Origin: Acetobacter persici JCM 25330
Lineage (GTDB): Bacteria > Pseudomonadota > Alphaproteobacteria > Acetobacterales > Acetobacteraceae
Direction: 5' to 3'
Length of the DNA stretch: 32,084 bases
Assembly (NCBI RefSeq): GCF_000613905.1
Contig: NZ_BAJW01000036.1
Span: 1-32,084, forward strand
Positions within the stretch are counted from its first letter, which is position 1; every line of letters begins with the position of its first letter. Positions 1 to 8,678 of the stretch are shown here, in pieces. Position numbers and translations under genes: made by a program. The notes beneath the pieces were generated by a model, which had not been told where the DNA came from, searched no databases, and saw only the letters and a program-made list of their open reading frames with translations.

Positions 1-109
1 TCCGCCGCGGTCTGCTGGTGGCCCCGGTGGTGGGCGTCCGCCCCGTAAGGGTGGCGGTGGCGGCTTCAGCAAAAGCGGTCCGTCCAGCCGCAAACGTAAA
101 GGCTTCTGA
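1..109 (+). CDS. C-terminal tail of an unidentified protein (5' partial)
   Basis: An open frame (second forward frame) enters from the left edge and stops at TGA 107-109, giving 35 residues. They are almost all Gly, Pro, Arg, Lys and Ser, and end in SSRKRKGF. Such basic, glycine-rich tails are typical of RNA-binding proteins, for example DEAD-box helicases of the RhlE type or RluB-type pseudouridine synthases with tails. No catalytic domain lies inside the window, so the product cannot be named. A terminator follows directly, which supports this being a true gene end. Confidence 0.6.
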   Translation, partial: PPRSAGGPGGGRPPRKGGGGGFSKSGPSSRKRKGF

Positions 110-122
110 TCCTCTCAGACGC

Positions 123-158
123 AAAAAAGGCCCCTCCGAAAGGAAGGGGCCTTTTTCT
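123..158. terminator. Bidirectional intrinsic terminator
   Basis: The inverted repeat GGCCCCTCC / GGAAGGGGCC (one bulged base, GAAA loop) is flanked by an A-run on the left and a T-run on the right. It lies between the convergent gene tail ending at 109 and the gene ending at 178, so it can serve both strands. Confidence 0.85.
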
Positions 159-177
159 TGCCTAACGACTCAGCGCC

Positions 178-753
178 TTACAGTCTGGGCAGAGACGTTG
201 CATCTTTCCAGTCAGACTTCAGACGATCTTTCTGGCTCTTCCAGGCATTTTTCGTATCCTGCCCGGCATTGTTCCATTTTTCCTGCGCGCTTTTGCCCGC
301 GTTCGTCACCTTATCGCGCTGAGCTTCCCACTTCTTGCGGGTTTCCTCGTTCGCGTTGTTCCACTTATCCTTCGCGTTCTGCTCCGCGTTGGTCACCTTG
401 TCACGCTGGGCTTCCCACTTCTTGCGGGTTTCCTCGTTCGCGTTGTTCCACTTATCCTTCGCGTTCTGCTCCGCGCTGGTCACCTTGTCACGCTGGGCTT
501 CCCACTTCTTACGGGTTGCCTCGCTAGCATTATTCCAGCGTTCTTTTGCCTGATCCTGTGCGGACTGGCCGGCGTTTTTCAGATTGGATGAAAATTGGTT
601 AGCATCAGTCTTGACGGCATTCCGCGTATTCTCCACTCCCTGCTGTGCGCAGGATGTCAGGGAGAGGCAAGGATCAGCATGGGCGGCTGTGGCTGAAACC
701 AGAACCGTTGCAAGCGGCAACCCCAGAACGGCGATTTTCCGAATGAACTGCAT
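178..753 (-). CDS. Secreted protein with 29-residue tandem repeats
   Basis: The product is 191 residues: a signal peptide ending in ATAAHA, a short segment with two cysteines (DPCLSLTSC), then about four copies of a 29-residue unit with core WNNANEETRKKWEAQRDKV, and a degenerate last unit. The repeats are Lys/Glu/Asn/Gln-rich with two regularly spaced Trp per unit, and should form long charged amphipathic helices or a coiled coil, somewhat like LEA or apolipoprotein-type stress proteins. There is no lipobox. I chose the ATG at 753 because GGAAGG lies 7 bases upstream; an in-frame ATG at 768 has no well-placed ribosome site and would overlap that motif. The gene is monocistronic, with a terminator on its 3' side. 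I do not recognise a family with a known role; a periplasmic stress or envelope function is only a guess. Confidence 0.8.
   Translation of the reverse strand: MQFIRKIAVLGLPLATVLVSATAAHADPCLSLTSCAQQGVENTRNAVKTDANQFSSNLKNAGQSAQDQAKERWNNASEATRKKWEAQRDKVTSAEQNAKDKWNNANEETRKKWEAQRDKVTNAEQNAKDKWNNANEETRKKWEAQRDKVTNAGKSAQEKWNNAGQDTKNAWKSQKDRLKSDWKDATSLPRL
324..497 (-). repeat. 87-bp tandem repeats inside the repeat-protein gene
   Basis: Two direct copies, 324-410 and 411-497, differ at a single base that I can find. A third, diverged copy starts at 498 and a partial one lies below 324. The period of 87 bp equals 29 codons, so copy-number change would keep the frame. Near identity at DNA level, including synonymous sites, points to recent duplication or gene conversion. 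Confidence 0.9.
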
Positions 754-770
754 AAATATTCCTTCCATAT

Positions 771-790
771 TTCCTGATAACCATCAGGAA
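771..790. promoter_or_regulatory. 20-base inverted repeat just upstream of the repeat-protein gene
   Basis: TTCCTGATAACCATCAGGAA has perfect 8-base arms around AACC. It ends a few bases before the ribosome binding site of the gene starting at 753. It could be an operator or an mRNA hairpin in the leader. A perfect -35-like TTGACA on the minus strand lies further upstream (near 820), but I see no convincing -10 partner. Confidence 0.5.
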
Positions 791-904
791 GACGGGCGTG
801 TTTTAGGCAGGAAATTTTGTCAAAAAATGGCCCTTCCCGCCCTGACCGGACAGAATTGCCCGCACACCCTCGTATCTTTTTTTGTGTTTGGAGAATAAAC
901 CCAG

Positions 905-2467
905 ATGATTAAGCCTTCTTTACTCTGCAAACACATGCGCAGACCGCACACAAAGGCCGGACTTGCTTTAGCCACGGCCCTTTGCCTGTCTGCGGCCCCG
1001 GTATACGCCGTGCCGCCCACTCCGCCAACCGCACCCCATGCTGATGCGCCCAAAGAGGCCCGGACAGAGTTTACCGGCACCGCCGCCCTGCTCCCGGATG
1101 ATGCCATAACGCACCACACGGACACGTTTGCTGGCCACAAGATCAGCTATACCGCCCACGCGGGAACACTCGTGCTGCGGGATGATGCCGGCAAGCCCAC
1201 AGCCCGCATGTTTTACGTGGCCTACACGCAGGACGGCGCGGACCCGGCAAAACGCCCGGTGTCCTTCTTCTTTAATGGTGGTCCCGGCGGAGCCACGGCT
1301 TATCTGCATCTGGGCGCCGCTGGCCCCACCGCGCTGACATTTCCCGCAGGCAACCCGACGGACGGCGCCAACGCCCGGCTGGCGCTCAACCCGGATAGCT
1401 GGCTGCCGGACACGGACATGGTGTTTATTGACGCCCCCGGCACAGGCTGGTCCACCCCGACCGACCCAAAAACTGCTGACAAAACCTTCTATGGTGTCAA
1501 GCAGGATGCCCGGGCCTTTGCCAAGACCATTCAGCTCTGGGCCAACACCAACGGCCGCCTGACCTCCCCGCGCTATCTGGTGGGAGAAAGCTACGGCGGC
1601 ATTCGCTCCATAGAAGTCGCAGAAGCTCTGGCCCAGCAGCAGAATCTGATGGTGAACGGCATCGTCATGATTTCACCGGCGCTGGATATGGGGCTGCTGG
1701 ATACCAGCAACAGTATTCTGGCCTCCGCCCTCACGCTGCCGTCCTTTGAGGCCGCAAAACTGGCCTTACAGCACAAACTCGCGCCGGAAACCGCAGCGCA
1801 TCAGCTTGATGAGGCCTATCACTACGCGCTCGGCCCGTATCTTTCCACGCTGGCCAACACCCCGCCCACGGGCGATGCCGCGCGTGATTTTTATGAAGAG
1901 GTTGCCAACCACACCGGCCTGCCGCAGGACGTGATTGCCAAGGAACGCGGCCAGCCACAGCCCATGGCGCATGATGTGCGCAGCCGGGACGGACGCCTTT
2001 ACACACTGTATGATGCCACGGTGTCCATTGCCGACCCGTTCCCCGAAGGTGTGGATAATGGTGACAGCCCGGACCCGACCCTCTCCGGCTTTGGCCGCGC
2101 CTATGGCAGCGCGTTTGAAAACTATGCCGCCAAAACCCTGAATTACCGGACGGATCTGTCCTACGAACTGCTGAGCATGAAGGTAAATGCCGCGTGGGAT
2201 TTCCGGGGGGATGGGGAACCTATGGCGCATCAGATTCCCATTCTGCGCCGCCTGCTGGCTCTGAACCCGACCCTGCGGATCTTTATTGCCAACGGATATT
2301 ATGATCTGGCCTGCCCCTTTGCCAGCGCACGCTGGGTAACGGAGCATATCCCTGTCGGCCGCAACCGCATTGGCCTGCACACCTACCCCGGCGGCCACAT
2401 GCTCTATACCCGCCCGGACAGCCGTGCGGCTCTGGCACGGGACGTAAAGGCGTTTCTGGCCCCCTGA
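905..2467 (+). CDS. Exported S10 family serine carboxypeptidase-like protein
   Basis: The product is 520 residues with an alpha/beta-hydrolase fold of the S10 carboxypeptidase family. The oxyanion-region motif FFFNGGPGG is at 121-129. The nucleophile is Ser229 in GESYGG, the acid is probably Asp467 in NGYYDLACP, and the base is His498 in YPGGHMLY. A signal peptide (RRPHTKAGLALATALCLSAAPVYA) implies export to the periplasm. The ATG at 905 has TTGGAG about 11 bases upstream; the in-frame ATG at 935 would place the signal peptide closer to the N-terminus but has no clear ribosome site. Family members remove C-terminal residues from peptides; bacterial forms are poorly characterised, so the substrate is unknown. 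The gene stands alone and is followed by a terminator. Confidence 0.9.
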   Translation: MIKPSLLCKHMRRPHTKAGLALATALCLSAAPVYAVPPTPPTAPHADAPKEARTEFTGTAALLPDDAITHHTDTFAGHKISYTAHAGTLVLRDDAGKPTARMFYVAYTQDGADPAKRPVSFFFNGGPGGATAYLHLGAAGPTALTFPAGNPTDGANARLALNPDSWLPDTDMVFIDAPGTGWSTPTDPKTADKTFYGVKQDARAFAKTIQLWANTNGRLTSPRYLVGESYGGIRSIEVAEALAQQQNLMVNGIVMISPALDMGLLDTSNSILASALTLPSFEAAKLALQHKLAPETAAHQLDEAYHYALGPYLSTLANTPPTGDAARDFYEEVANHTGLPQDVIAKERGQPQPMAHDVRSRDGRLYTLYDATVSIADPFPEGVDNGDSPDPTLSGFGRAYGSAFENYAAKTLNYRTDLSYELLSMKVNAAWDFRGDGEPMAHQIPILRRLLALNPTLRIFIANGYYDLACPFASARWVTEHIPVGRNRIGLHTYPGGHMLYTRPDSRAALARDVKAFLAP

Positions 2468-2495
2468 AACAGGCCGGACCAAACCCGCCAGACAT

Positions 2496-2533
2496 AAAAA
2501 AGGCGGGAGAGGTTCCCCTCTCCCGCCTTTTTC
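2496..2533. terminator. Bidirectional intrinsic terminator
   Basis: A perfect 11-base stem GGCGGGAGAGG / CCTCTCCCGCC with a TTCC loop is flanked by an A-run and a T-run. It sits between the convergent S10 peptidase gene and rpsI, and can end transcription from either side. Confidence 0.92.
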
Positions 2534-2567
2534 TGGCGTAGCGTGTAAGCCGCTCGCCCCTGCCGGA

Positions 2568-3053
2568 TCAGCGCTTGCTGAACTGGAAGGAACGACGGGC
2601 TTTGGCGCGACCGTATTTCTTACGTTCAACCTGACGGGAGTCACGGGTCAGGAAGCCAGCAGCTTTCAGAATGCTGCGCAGGCCGGGTTCATAGTGCGTC
2701 AGCGCACGGCTGATGCCGTGACGGACTGCACCAGCCTGACCGGACAGACCACCACCAACGACGGTGCAGACAACGTCGAACTGGTTGTAGCGGTCAGCCA
2801 CCAAGAAGGGCTGCGTCAGCAGCATGCGCAGCACCGGACGTGCGAAATACGTGCCAACGGGACGACCGTTAACCGTAATGTCGCCTTTACCGGGCTTGAT
2901 CCACACGCGGGCCACAGCGTCTTTACGACGGCCCGTTGCGTAGGAGCGGCCCTGCGCATCGCGTTTAACTTCATAGACCGGGGCTTCCGGAGCCGTGGGA
3001 ACCACGTCTTTCAGATCAGCCAGCGTGCCTGTACGTTCCTGAGTTTCAGACAT
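2568..3053 (-). CDS. rpsI: 30S ribosomal protein S9
   Basis: The product is 161 residues. The S9 core begins around residue 35 with [14 protein letters not shown] and ends with the conserved basic tail RRSFQFSKR, which in S9 reaches toward the P-site tRNA. Alphaproteobacterial S9 proteins commonly have an N-terminal extension of about 30 residues like the one here. The gene follows rplM after only 5 bases, the canonical rplM-rpsI operon. No defect is visible. Confidence 0.97.
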   Translation of the reverse strand: MSETQERTGTLADLKDVVPTAPEAPVYEVKRDAQGRSYATGRRKDAVARVWIKPGKGDITVNGRPVGTYFARPVLRMLLTQPFLVADRYNQFDVVCTVVGGGLSGQAGAVRHGISRALTHYEPGLRSILKAAGFLTRDSRQVERKKYGRAKARRSFQFSKR

Positions 3054-3058
3054 GATGC

Positions 3059-3535
3059 TCAGCCTTTCTGCGCGTTAACGACGTTTTTGCGATTCATGGC
3101 AGCCACGTCCAGCTTCTGCGGCTGCTGGCCGTCATGCGGGTGCTCGGCACCGGCATAAACATGCAGGCTGCGCATCTGCTGGCGCTGCAGCGGACCACGA
3201 GTGATCATGCGTTCAACGGCCTTCACCACAACATGGTCAGGGTTCTTGCCACCCAGACGCTGTGCAATGGTGCGGGTCTTGATACCGCCGGGGTAACCCG
3301 TGTGGTAGTGGAACAGCTTCTGGCCAGCCTTGTTGCCCGTCAGCGCCACTTTCTCGGCGTTGATGACAACAACGTGGTCACCGCAGTCAACATGCGGGGT
3401 GAACTGAGCTTTGTGCTTGCCGCGCAGGCGGTTCGCGATGATGACGGCCAGACGACCCAGAGCGAGGCCTTCGGCATCGATCAGGATCCAGTTCTTCGTC
3501 ACCTCCGCGGGTTTCAGCGAGAGGGTGGTCTTCAT
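3059..3535 (-). CDS. rplM: 50S ribosomal protein L13
   Basis: The product is 158 residues and matches L13 throughout: [15 protein letters not shown] near the N-terminus, [12 protein letters not shown] in the middle, [10 protein letters not shown], and [14 protein letters not shown] near the C-terminus. L13 is an early 50S assembly protein. It is the first gene of the rplM-rpsI operon; a sigma70-like promoter lies 45-73 bases upstream. The ATG at 3535 gives the usual N-terminus; the ribosome site before it is weak (GGAA about 11 bases upstream). Confidence 0.97.
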   Translation of the reverse strand: MKTTLSLKPAEVTKNWILIDAEGLALGRLAVIIANRLRGKHKAQFTPHVDCGDHVVVINAEKVALTGNKAGQKLFHYHTGYPGGIKTRTIAQRLGGKNPDHVVVKAVERMITRGPLQRQQMRSLHVYAGAEHPHDGQQPQKLDVAAMNRKNVVNAQKG

Positions 3536-3579
3536 GAGAGTGTGATTCCGTTAAGACTATAAGCTTTGAAGATGGGCGC

Positions 3580-3608
3580 CTTATGCGGGTGCCAAAGGGC
3601 TTCGTCAA
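3580..3608 (-). promoter_or_regulatory. Predicted sigma70 promoter of rplM-rpsI
   Basis: On the minus strand, TTGACG (3608-3603) is followed after exactly 17 bases by CATAAG (3585-3580). The -35 matches five of six consensus positions and the -10 four of six. The start of transcription would fall about 40 bases upstream of the rplM ATG. Confidence 0.6.
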
Positions 3609-3652
3609 GAGGAATTGGCGTTCACCCCCGTAAAATCAACAGTTTTTCTTAC

Positions 3653-3666
3653 GGTAACATGTTACC
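3653..3666. promoter_or_regulatory. Perfect 14-base palindrome between divergent genes
   Basis: GGTAACATGTTACC is its own reverse complement. It lies about 45 bases upstream of the rplM -35 and 92 bases upstream of the GTG start of the membrane-anchored protein at 3758. Its size and position fit an operator for a dimeric repressor of the + strand gene, but no regulator is identified. Confidence 0.45.
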
Positions 3667-3757
3667 CTAACCAGACTTGCAGCACCCCCCGCCCGTGCAT
3701 TACACGGGGAGATACGGTGAAGACTTCCTTTGTCAAAACAAGCAGGATTCCTACCTG

Positions 3758-5107
3758 GTGAAGAAACATGTCCCTTTCACAGTTGCTGGTATTGCAGCCC
3801 TCGCCTGTGTCGGATGGCTGGCGGCCCGCCATGCCGAGCATGTCATGCTGGAAAAAAGTATCGACAGTTTCCGCCAGACGCTGGGGCCGGATACGTCCTT
3901 TACATATAAAAAGGCATGGCCCGGCCTGCTTGGGCGGAGTGTGAAATTTACCGCGCTGGTTTTCCGGCAGGGGCAGCAGAGCGTGACAGCGGACGACGCG
4001 GAAATTTCCAAAGTCAGCACCACTGGGGATGAAGCCAGACGAATCGGCCATCTCGTTTTCCACAAGTTCCAGTTTACCGATACCTCAGGCAACCTGCGTC
4101 TGGATGATCTGTCTCTGGATGGCGTTACCCTGCCCAGCAACGGCGATGAAAAACAGGGCACACCCCCGCAGGCGCTGGAAATCAAACATGTGGACGCCAG
4201 AAAGCTGCATGGCTTTATTGCCAGCATGCAGTCGGACTTCACCGCATCCAGCCTGAAGGTGGATGATTACGGGAATGATGAAGCCTCCCATTTGGACGCA
4301 AAAGACCTCCGGCTGGCAACCAGCGTTGCCCCGCAGCGCCAGATTACGGCCAGCGCCATCCTGCTGGACGGAATGGATCTGGCCGGACTGTATAAGAGCT
4401 ACACTACCAATGCCCCCTACAAACCGCTGGACGGCGTGCGGGACATTCAGGTGGACGCCCTGAGCATAGAAGGGACAAGCCCTCTGCTTCGCGTGGCCCG
4501 CCTCACATCCCACGCCACCCATACCGAGGCATCGGAAAAGGAAGTTTCAGCCGTTCAGGGGCTGGAACTGTGGCCTGCCGTGCCCAACCTCTCTTTCCTG
4601 CCAGCTCTGGGCTATGACCATTTCCGGGGTGCGCTGGTGCTGAACCTGACGCATGATTACAAAGCCGGAAAGCTGCATATCGACACCTTCAGTCTGGAAG
4701 CGCCGGACATGGGCCGTCTGACACTGGACGGTGACTTCAGCGAGGCCAGTACGCTCGCCATGCTCTCAGCCAGTGCTGCGGATATGCAGGTGATCAGCAT
4801 GAACCTGTCCTACCGGGATCGCGGGCTGGTCCCCAAAGTGATTGCAAATTTTGCCAGCACACGTGGCACAACCCCGCAGGACTATATAACGTCTCTGCGG
4901 AACAGCATGGCCCCCGAGGGCAGTGACCCGAAAGCGCCGTTGCCCCAGTTTGCAAGCTATCTGGCCAACCCCGGCAACGGCCCGCTGACCATGACCGTGC
5001 GTCCCCCGCAGCCTGTGCCGTTGATGGCGATTGCCGCGACCCTGAGCATGCTGCCCACCTCCCCCCAGCTTGCACAGCAGCTCGGGCTGACACTCCACGC
5101 CCCATAA
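3758..5107 (+). CDS. Membrane-anchored hypothetical protein
   Basis: I do not recognise this gene. From GTG 3758, preceded by AGGA at 10 bases, the product is 449 residues. A positively charged start (VKKH) is followed by one membrane segment, residues 5-22 (PFTVAGIAALACVGWLAA), then a large domain probably in the periplasm. The body has repeated beta-rich stretches such as LRLDDLSLDGVTL, LVLNLTHDYKAGKLHIDTFSLEAP and GRLTLDGDFSE. These resemble the layered beta segments of AsmA-like or DUF945-type envelope proteins, but this is a resemblance in style, not an identification. The frame stays open upstream to a TTG at 3677, which has no ribosome site. It is transcribed away from rplM and ends convergent with the aspartyl-protease-like gene. 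Confidence 0.8.
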   Translation: MKKHVPFTVAGIAALACVGWLAARHAEHVMLEKSIDSFRQTLGPDTSFTYKKAWPGLLGRSVKFTALVFRQGQQSVTADDAEISKVSTTGDEARRIGHLVFHKFQFTDTSGNLRLDDLSLDGVTLPSNGDEKQGTPPQALEIKHVDARKLHGFIASMQSDFTASSLKVDDYGNDEASHLDAKDLRLATSVAPQRQITASAILLDGMDLAGLYKSYTTNAPYKPLDGVRDIQVDALSIEGTSPLLRVARLTSHATHTEASEKEVSAVQGLELWPAVPNLSFLPALGYDHFRGALVLNLTHDYKAGKLHIDTFSLEAPDMGRLTLDGDFSEASTLAMLSASAADMQVISMNLSYRDRGLVPKVIANFASTRGTTPQDYITSLRNSMAPEGSDPKAPLPQFASYLANPGNGPLTMTVRPPQPVPLMAIAATLSMLPTSPQLAQQLGLTLHAP

Positions 5108-5154
5108 AAAACAGGCCCGGTATCTGGTCGGACGATCCTGACCAATACCGGGCC
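5105..5154 (-). terminator. Intrinsic terminator of the pst-phoU-protease operon
   Basis: GGCCCGGTATCTGGTC (5114-5129) pairs with GACCAATACCGGGCC (5140-5154) with one bulge. Read on the minus strand, the stem is followed by a run of six T, as expected for a terminator downstream of the gene ending at 5197. The + strand side lacks a T-run. Confidence 0.75.
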
Positions 5155-5196
5155 GCCCGACCGCCGCTGTTTTTTGAAAAAACTTTTCCCGCAGGC

Positions 5197-6198
5197 TTAC
5201 CGCGCAGCACCCGTCTGGGCAGACGGCGCTGTGGTCGGCGCATTTTTCTGCCTGATCAGCAACTCGAAAGTATGATCCTGCTCCGGCGGCCGCAGCCGCT
5301 GGATGAAGATCTGCTCCTTCTTGTAGGAAATCCACACCCGGTTATGCCGCAGGAAGTCCGCCCCCAGCAGAGCATAGCCATCTGTCTCAATGGGTGAGAC
5401 GGCCAGCATCGGGTTGGGGTAAATTTCCGTCCCGATCTGAAGGCTGTCAAAACGATGAAGATATCCGCCACCGCGTCGTTTCCCGTTCACACCCCCTGAT
5501 GTCACCGGAACACCCCGCGCCAGTTCGTCTTTCATGACGCCCGCCTTACGCGCCTGCGATGGCAGGACCGTTGTATGCCACGCCCCGCTGTCCAGCATGG
5601 TATCAATCTTCTTGCCGTTCAGCCGCATGGTGGTGCCTATCCGCATCCCATGCGTCCCGAGGCGATACCAGTCGAGCGTTGAGGAGGGGCCGCCCCATGT
5701 CGGGGTCGGGTTTTTACACCCGCTCAGCTCATAAAGCGCTATTTTCCGGGCAGGCAGATTGAACATCACATCATAGGACCGGAGAAAATCCGCCCCGAAC
5801 AACCCGACAACAGGCCGTCCTTCCAGTGTACCGCCAAAAGACTTCTTGGCCTGCGTGAGAAAAACCTCTCCGCTGGTGGCGGTGCCGAGGCCCATCTTGT
5901 CGGCGCGCATGACGGGGGAGAGCATCTCACCCGTCACGCCGCTGATGTTCAGAACGTGCCCGGTGTCCGTAAGGCCAAAATTCTTGCTGGCCTCTTCCGA
6001 AATCATGGACAGATCGGCCCCGCTATCCACAATCATCGCGGCGTCATGCCCGTTGATTGTCACCCCCACGATGGGGGAGCCAAATTTGTTCAGAACAGGG
6101 AGGTCGCCCAGTGTTGCGATCTGACACACCCCGTTCTCTTCCGCGCAACCGGCCAGTGCCAGCAACGCCACCATCCCGACCCAGCCTGCTTTACGCAC
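5197..6198 (-). CDS. Two-domain aspartyl-protease-like lipoprotein
   Basis: The product is 333 residues. The N-terminus VRKAGWVGMVALLALAGC is a lipoprotein signal with lipobox LAGC, so the protein should be lipid-anchored. Two halves each carry a retropepsin-like active-site motif, IVDSGAD (Asp58) and MLDSGAW (Asp203), and each has a later GADFL motif (GLFGADFL near 133; LLGADFLR near the C-terminal third). This is the layout of an internally duplicated aspartyl protease that could act as a monomer. GTG 6198 was chosen because AAGGGG lies 6 bases upstream and it places the lipobox correctly; the frame runs upstream into phoU without a better start. It follows phoU by 47 bases and is probably the last gene of the pst operon. 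Substrate unknown. Confidence 0.85.
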   Translation of the reverse strand: MRKAGWVGMVALLALAGCAEENGVCQIATLGDLPVLNKFGSPIVGVTINGHDAAMIVDSGADLSMISEEASKNFGLTDTGHVLNISGVTGEMLSPVMRADKMGLGTATSGEVFLTQAKKSFGGTLEGRPVVGLFGADFLRSYDVMFNLPARKIALYELSGCKNPTPTWGGPSSTLDWYRLGTHGMRIGTTMRLNGKKIDTMLDSGAWHTTVLPSQARKAGVMKDELARGVPVTSGGVNGKRRGGGYLHRFDSLQIGTEIYPNPMLAVSPIETDGYALLGADFLRHNRVWISYKKEQIFIQRLRPPEQDHTFELLIRQKNAPTTAPSAQTGAAR

Positions 6199-6245
6199 GT
6201 CCTGCCCCTTTCCCAGTCTCCACGGCAGCACGCAGTCAGGCTGCT

Positions 6246-6949
6246 TTAACTGCCCTTTTTCGCGGCTCCGCCACGCGGACGCAGCGCCGGAAGCATTTCC
6301 CCGGTGACCGCATAGTAAACACGCTCGGCAATATTGGTGGCGTGATCCCCGATCCGTTCGAGATTTTTCGCTACGAACAGCAGGTGGATACAAGGGCCAA
6401 TCTTGCGCGGGTCTTCCATCATATACGTCACCAGTTCACGGAACATGGCGGTATAGAGTTCGTCAATCGCTGTATCCGACCCCCAGACCTGCATGGCGCA
6501 TTCACTGTCATTATTGACCATGGCTTCAATCGCGCTGTGCAGGTTTTCCTGCACCAGACGCGCCATGTTGCGCAGGGCACCAAAGGACAGCGCCCCATCC
6601 AGCGGCTCGACCTTCAGCGCCCGCCGGGCGATGGAGGAGGCATAATCCCCGATCCGCTCAAAATCGCCGGTAATTTTCAGCACGGCGATAATCACACGCA
6701 GGTCAACCGCCATCGGCGCGCGCAGGGCGAGAATGCGGATGGCGAGACTTTCCGCCTCACGCTCCAGAGCATCGACTTCCACATCCAGTTCAGGCGGCTC
6801 CAGAGCGGCGTCTTCATCCTGATCCACCACGGCAGCAATGGCCTGCGCCGTCTGGCGTTCCACCAGACCACCCATGCGGGCCACCAGCCACGCAGACGGT
6901 CCAGCTCCTGATCATATCGGGTGACGGTATGCGCGGGTTCGTTCCCCAT
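6246..6949 (-). CDS. phoU: Phosphate signalling protein PhoU (frameshifted as read)
   Basis: PhoU is a helical cytoplasmic protein that links the Pst transporter to PhoR and keeps the Pho regulon off when phosphate is plentiful. The N-terminal 21 residues (MGNEPAHTVTRYDQELDRLRG) are in one frame from ATG 6949, which has a strong GGAGGAG site upstream. The rest, from ARMGGLVERQ to the stop at 6246, is in another frame. It includes both PhoU-domain signatures: LKITGDFERIGDYA and, repeated, VAKNLERIGDHATNIAE. Inserting one C in GTGGC/TGGTG near 6887-6889 restores LRGLVARMGG and a protein of about 234 residues, the normal length. The break is therefore a one-base deletion. The gene starts 17 bases after pstB. 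Confidence 0.92.
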
Positions 6950-6966
6950 GAGTGTCTCCTCCCTGT

Positions 6967-7797
6967 TCAGCCAAAGCGGCCGGTAATGTAGTCCTGTGTG
7001 CGGCTTTCACGCGGGGCGGTAAACATCCGCGCCGTGCTGTCCACTTCCACCAGTTCCCCCAGATAGAAAAAGGCGACCTGATCCGCACAGCGGGCAGCCT
7101 GCTGCATGTTATGCGTGACAATGGCAATGGTGAAATCGGTCTTGAGTTCGTCCAGAAGCTCTTCAATGCGCGCGGTAGAAACCGGGTCCAGCGCACTGGT
7201 CGGCTCATCCAGCAGAATCACTTCCGGGCGCACGGCAATGGTGCGGGCAATGCACAGACGCTGCTGCTGGCCACCCGAGAGCGCCGTGGCGGACGCCTGA
7301 AGGCGGTCCTTTACCTCCGGCCACAGCGCCACACGGCGCAGCGCATCTTCCACACGCCCGTCCATTTCGGAGCGGGACACACGCTCATGCAGGCGGATGC
7401 CAAACGCGATGTTGTCATAAATGGACATCGGGAACGGCGTGGGCTTCTGGAACACCATCCCCACGCGGGAGCGCAGGGCGTTCAGATCCAGTCCGCTACC
7501 CAGAATATTCTGGCCGGCAAACAGCACCTCACCCGTGGCGCGCTGGCCCGGATACAGGTCATACATCCGGTTCAGCACCCGCAGCAGCGTGGATTTTCCG
7601 CAGCCGGAGGGGCCGATCATCCCCGTCACACTCCGTTCGGGAAAGCCCAGCGTAATGTTATGCAGCGCGTGGGTCTTGCCGTAATAGAAATCCAGATCAT
7701 TCACCTGAATGGCGATCGGACGTTCTGACAGCGCAGCGGCTGACGCATCAGCCTCCCCGTTAGCCGGGGGCATAACCTGCATGGTGTTCTCGTTCAT
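6967..7797 (-). CDS. pstB: Phosphate ABC transporter ATP-binding protein PstB
   Basis: The product is 276 residues and drives phosphate import by ATP hydrolysis at the inner membrane. Walker [10 protein letters not shown] is at 62-70; the ABC signature is LSGGQQQR, Walker [14 protein letters not shown], and the switch histidine is in IVTHNMQQA. The N-terminus to about residue 27 is a poorly conserved tail. ATG 7797 overlaps the pstA stop (ATGA), so translation is coupled. The longer open frame upstream reads through pstA sequence and is not coding. No defect is visible. Confidence 0.97.
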   Translation of the reverse strand: MNENTMQVMPPANGEADASAAALSERPIAIQVNDLDFYYGKTHALHNITLGFPERSVTGMIGPSGCGKSTLLRVLNRMYDLYPGQRATGEVLFAGQNILGSGLDLNALRSRVGMVFQKPTPFPMSIYDNIAFGIRLHERVSRSEMDGRVEDALRRVALWPEVKDRLQASATALSGGQQQRLCIARTIAVRPEVILLDEPTSALDPVSTARIEELLDELKTDFTIAIVTHNMQQAARCADQVAFFYLGELVEVDSTARMFTAPRESRTQDYITGRFG

Positions 7798-8678
7798 GTC
7801 CGTCCTCCGCGGATGCCCACCCGCACCACAATATTGATAATGAGCACACCCATCGTCACCAGCAGGGCTCCGGTCCATGCCTGCTGCATCCAGTCCTGAT
7901 AGGCAGAGCCTGCATACTGATAAATTGCCACCGGAAGGCTGGCCATGGGCCGCCGCATATCCAGAGACCACTCAGAATTCCCCAGCGAGGTGAACAGCAG
8001 CGGCGCTGTCTCCCCCGCCACGCGGGCAATGGCCAGCAGCACACCGGTCATGATGCCGCCGCGCGCGGCCCGCACGCAGATAAACAGAATGACGCGCCAC
8101 TTGGCCGCACCCAGTGCAATCCCGGCCTCACGCATGGACACCGGCACCAGCCGCAGCATGTCTTCCGTCGTGCGCACAATAATCGGCATGGCCATCAGCG
8201 CGAGGGCTGCGGCACCGGAAAAACCGGAGAAGTGGCCAAACGGCTCAACCAGCAGCATGTAGATAAACAGGCCGATCAGAATGGACGGCGCGGACAGCAG
8301 CATGTCCGACACAAACCGCACAGTCCGGGCCAGTTTGCTGTCAGCCCCGTATTCCGCCAGAAAAATACCCGTCAGCAGGCCTGCCGGTGCGCCCAGCAGA
8401 ATGGACAGACCCGTTTGCAGCAGGCTGCCAACAATGGCGTTGGCCAGACCACCCCCAGCCCCCGGAGCCCCCATGGAATGGGTGAACAGGGAGAGGGTCA
8501 GGCCGGGCAGGCCGTTTTTAAGCAGCGTCCAGAGAATGGACCCCAGCACAAACACCACAATCAGCATGGCCAGCCAGCTCATGCCGGTGGCCAGTTTGTC
8601 GATCATCTTGCGGCGCAGGGCCAGCACGCCGGACCGCTGTGGCCGCCCGGCAGCCTGTGAGAAGACCTGACGGGTCAT
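7794..8678 (-). CDS. pstA: Phosphate ABC transporter permease PstA
   Basis: The product is 294 residues with six predicted membrane segments; the first covers about 34-55 ([18 protein letters not shown]). The binding-protein-dependent permease (EAA) loop is seen in [20 protein letters not shown], which contacts PstB. PstA and PstC form the channel for phosphate. Both ends overlap neighbours by 4 bases (pstC stop and pstA start, pstA stop and pstB start), so the three are one translational unit. Confidence 0.96.
   Translation of the reverse strand: MTRQVFSQAAGRPQRSGVLALRRKMIDKLATGMSWLAMLIVVFVLGSILWTLLKNGLPGLTLSLFTHSMGAPGAGGGLANAIVGSLLQTGLSILLGAPAGLLTGIFLAEYGADSKLARTVRFVSDMLLSAPSILIGLFIYMLLVEPFGHFSGFSGAAALALMAMPIIVRTTEDMLRLVPVSMREAGIALGAAKWRVILFICVRAARGGIMTGVLLAIARVAGETAPLLFTSLGNSEWSLDMRRPMASLPVAIYQYAGSAYQDWMQQAWTGALLVTMGVLIINIVVRVGIRGGRT

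Noticed and set aside
1766..2644. Long antisense open frame of 292 codons opposite the S10 gene
   Set aside because: It runs opposite a clear S10 peptidase, has no family motifs or ribosome site, and is a shadow caused by GC-rich codon use.
7798..7971. N-terminal extension of PstB
   Set aside because: The extra 58 codons overlap pstA in another frame. ATG 7797 overlaps the pstA stop, as expected for this operon.
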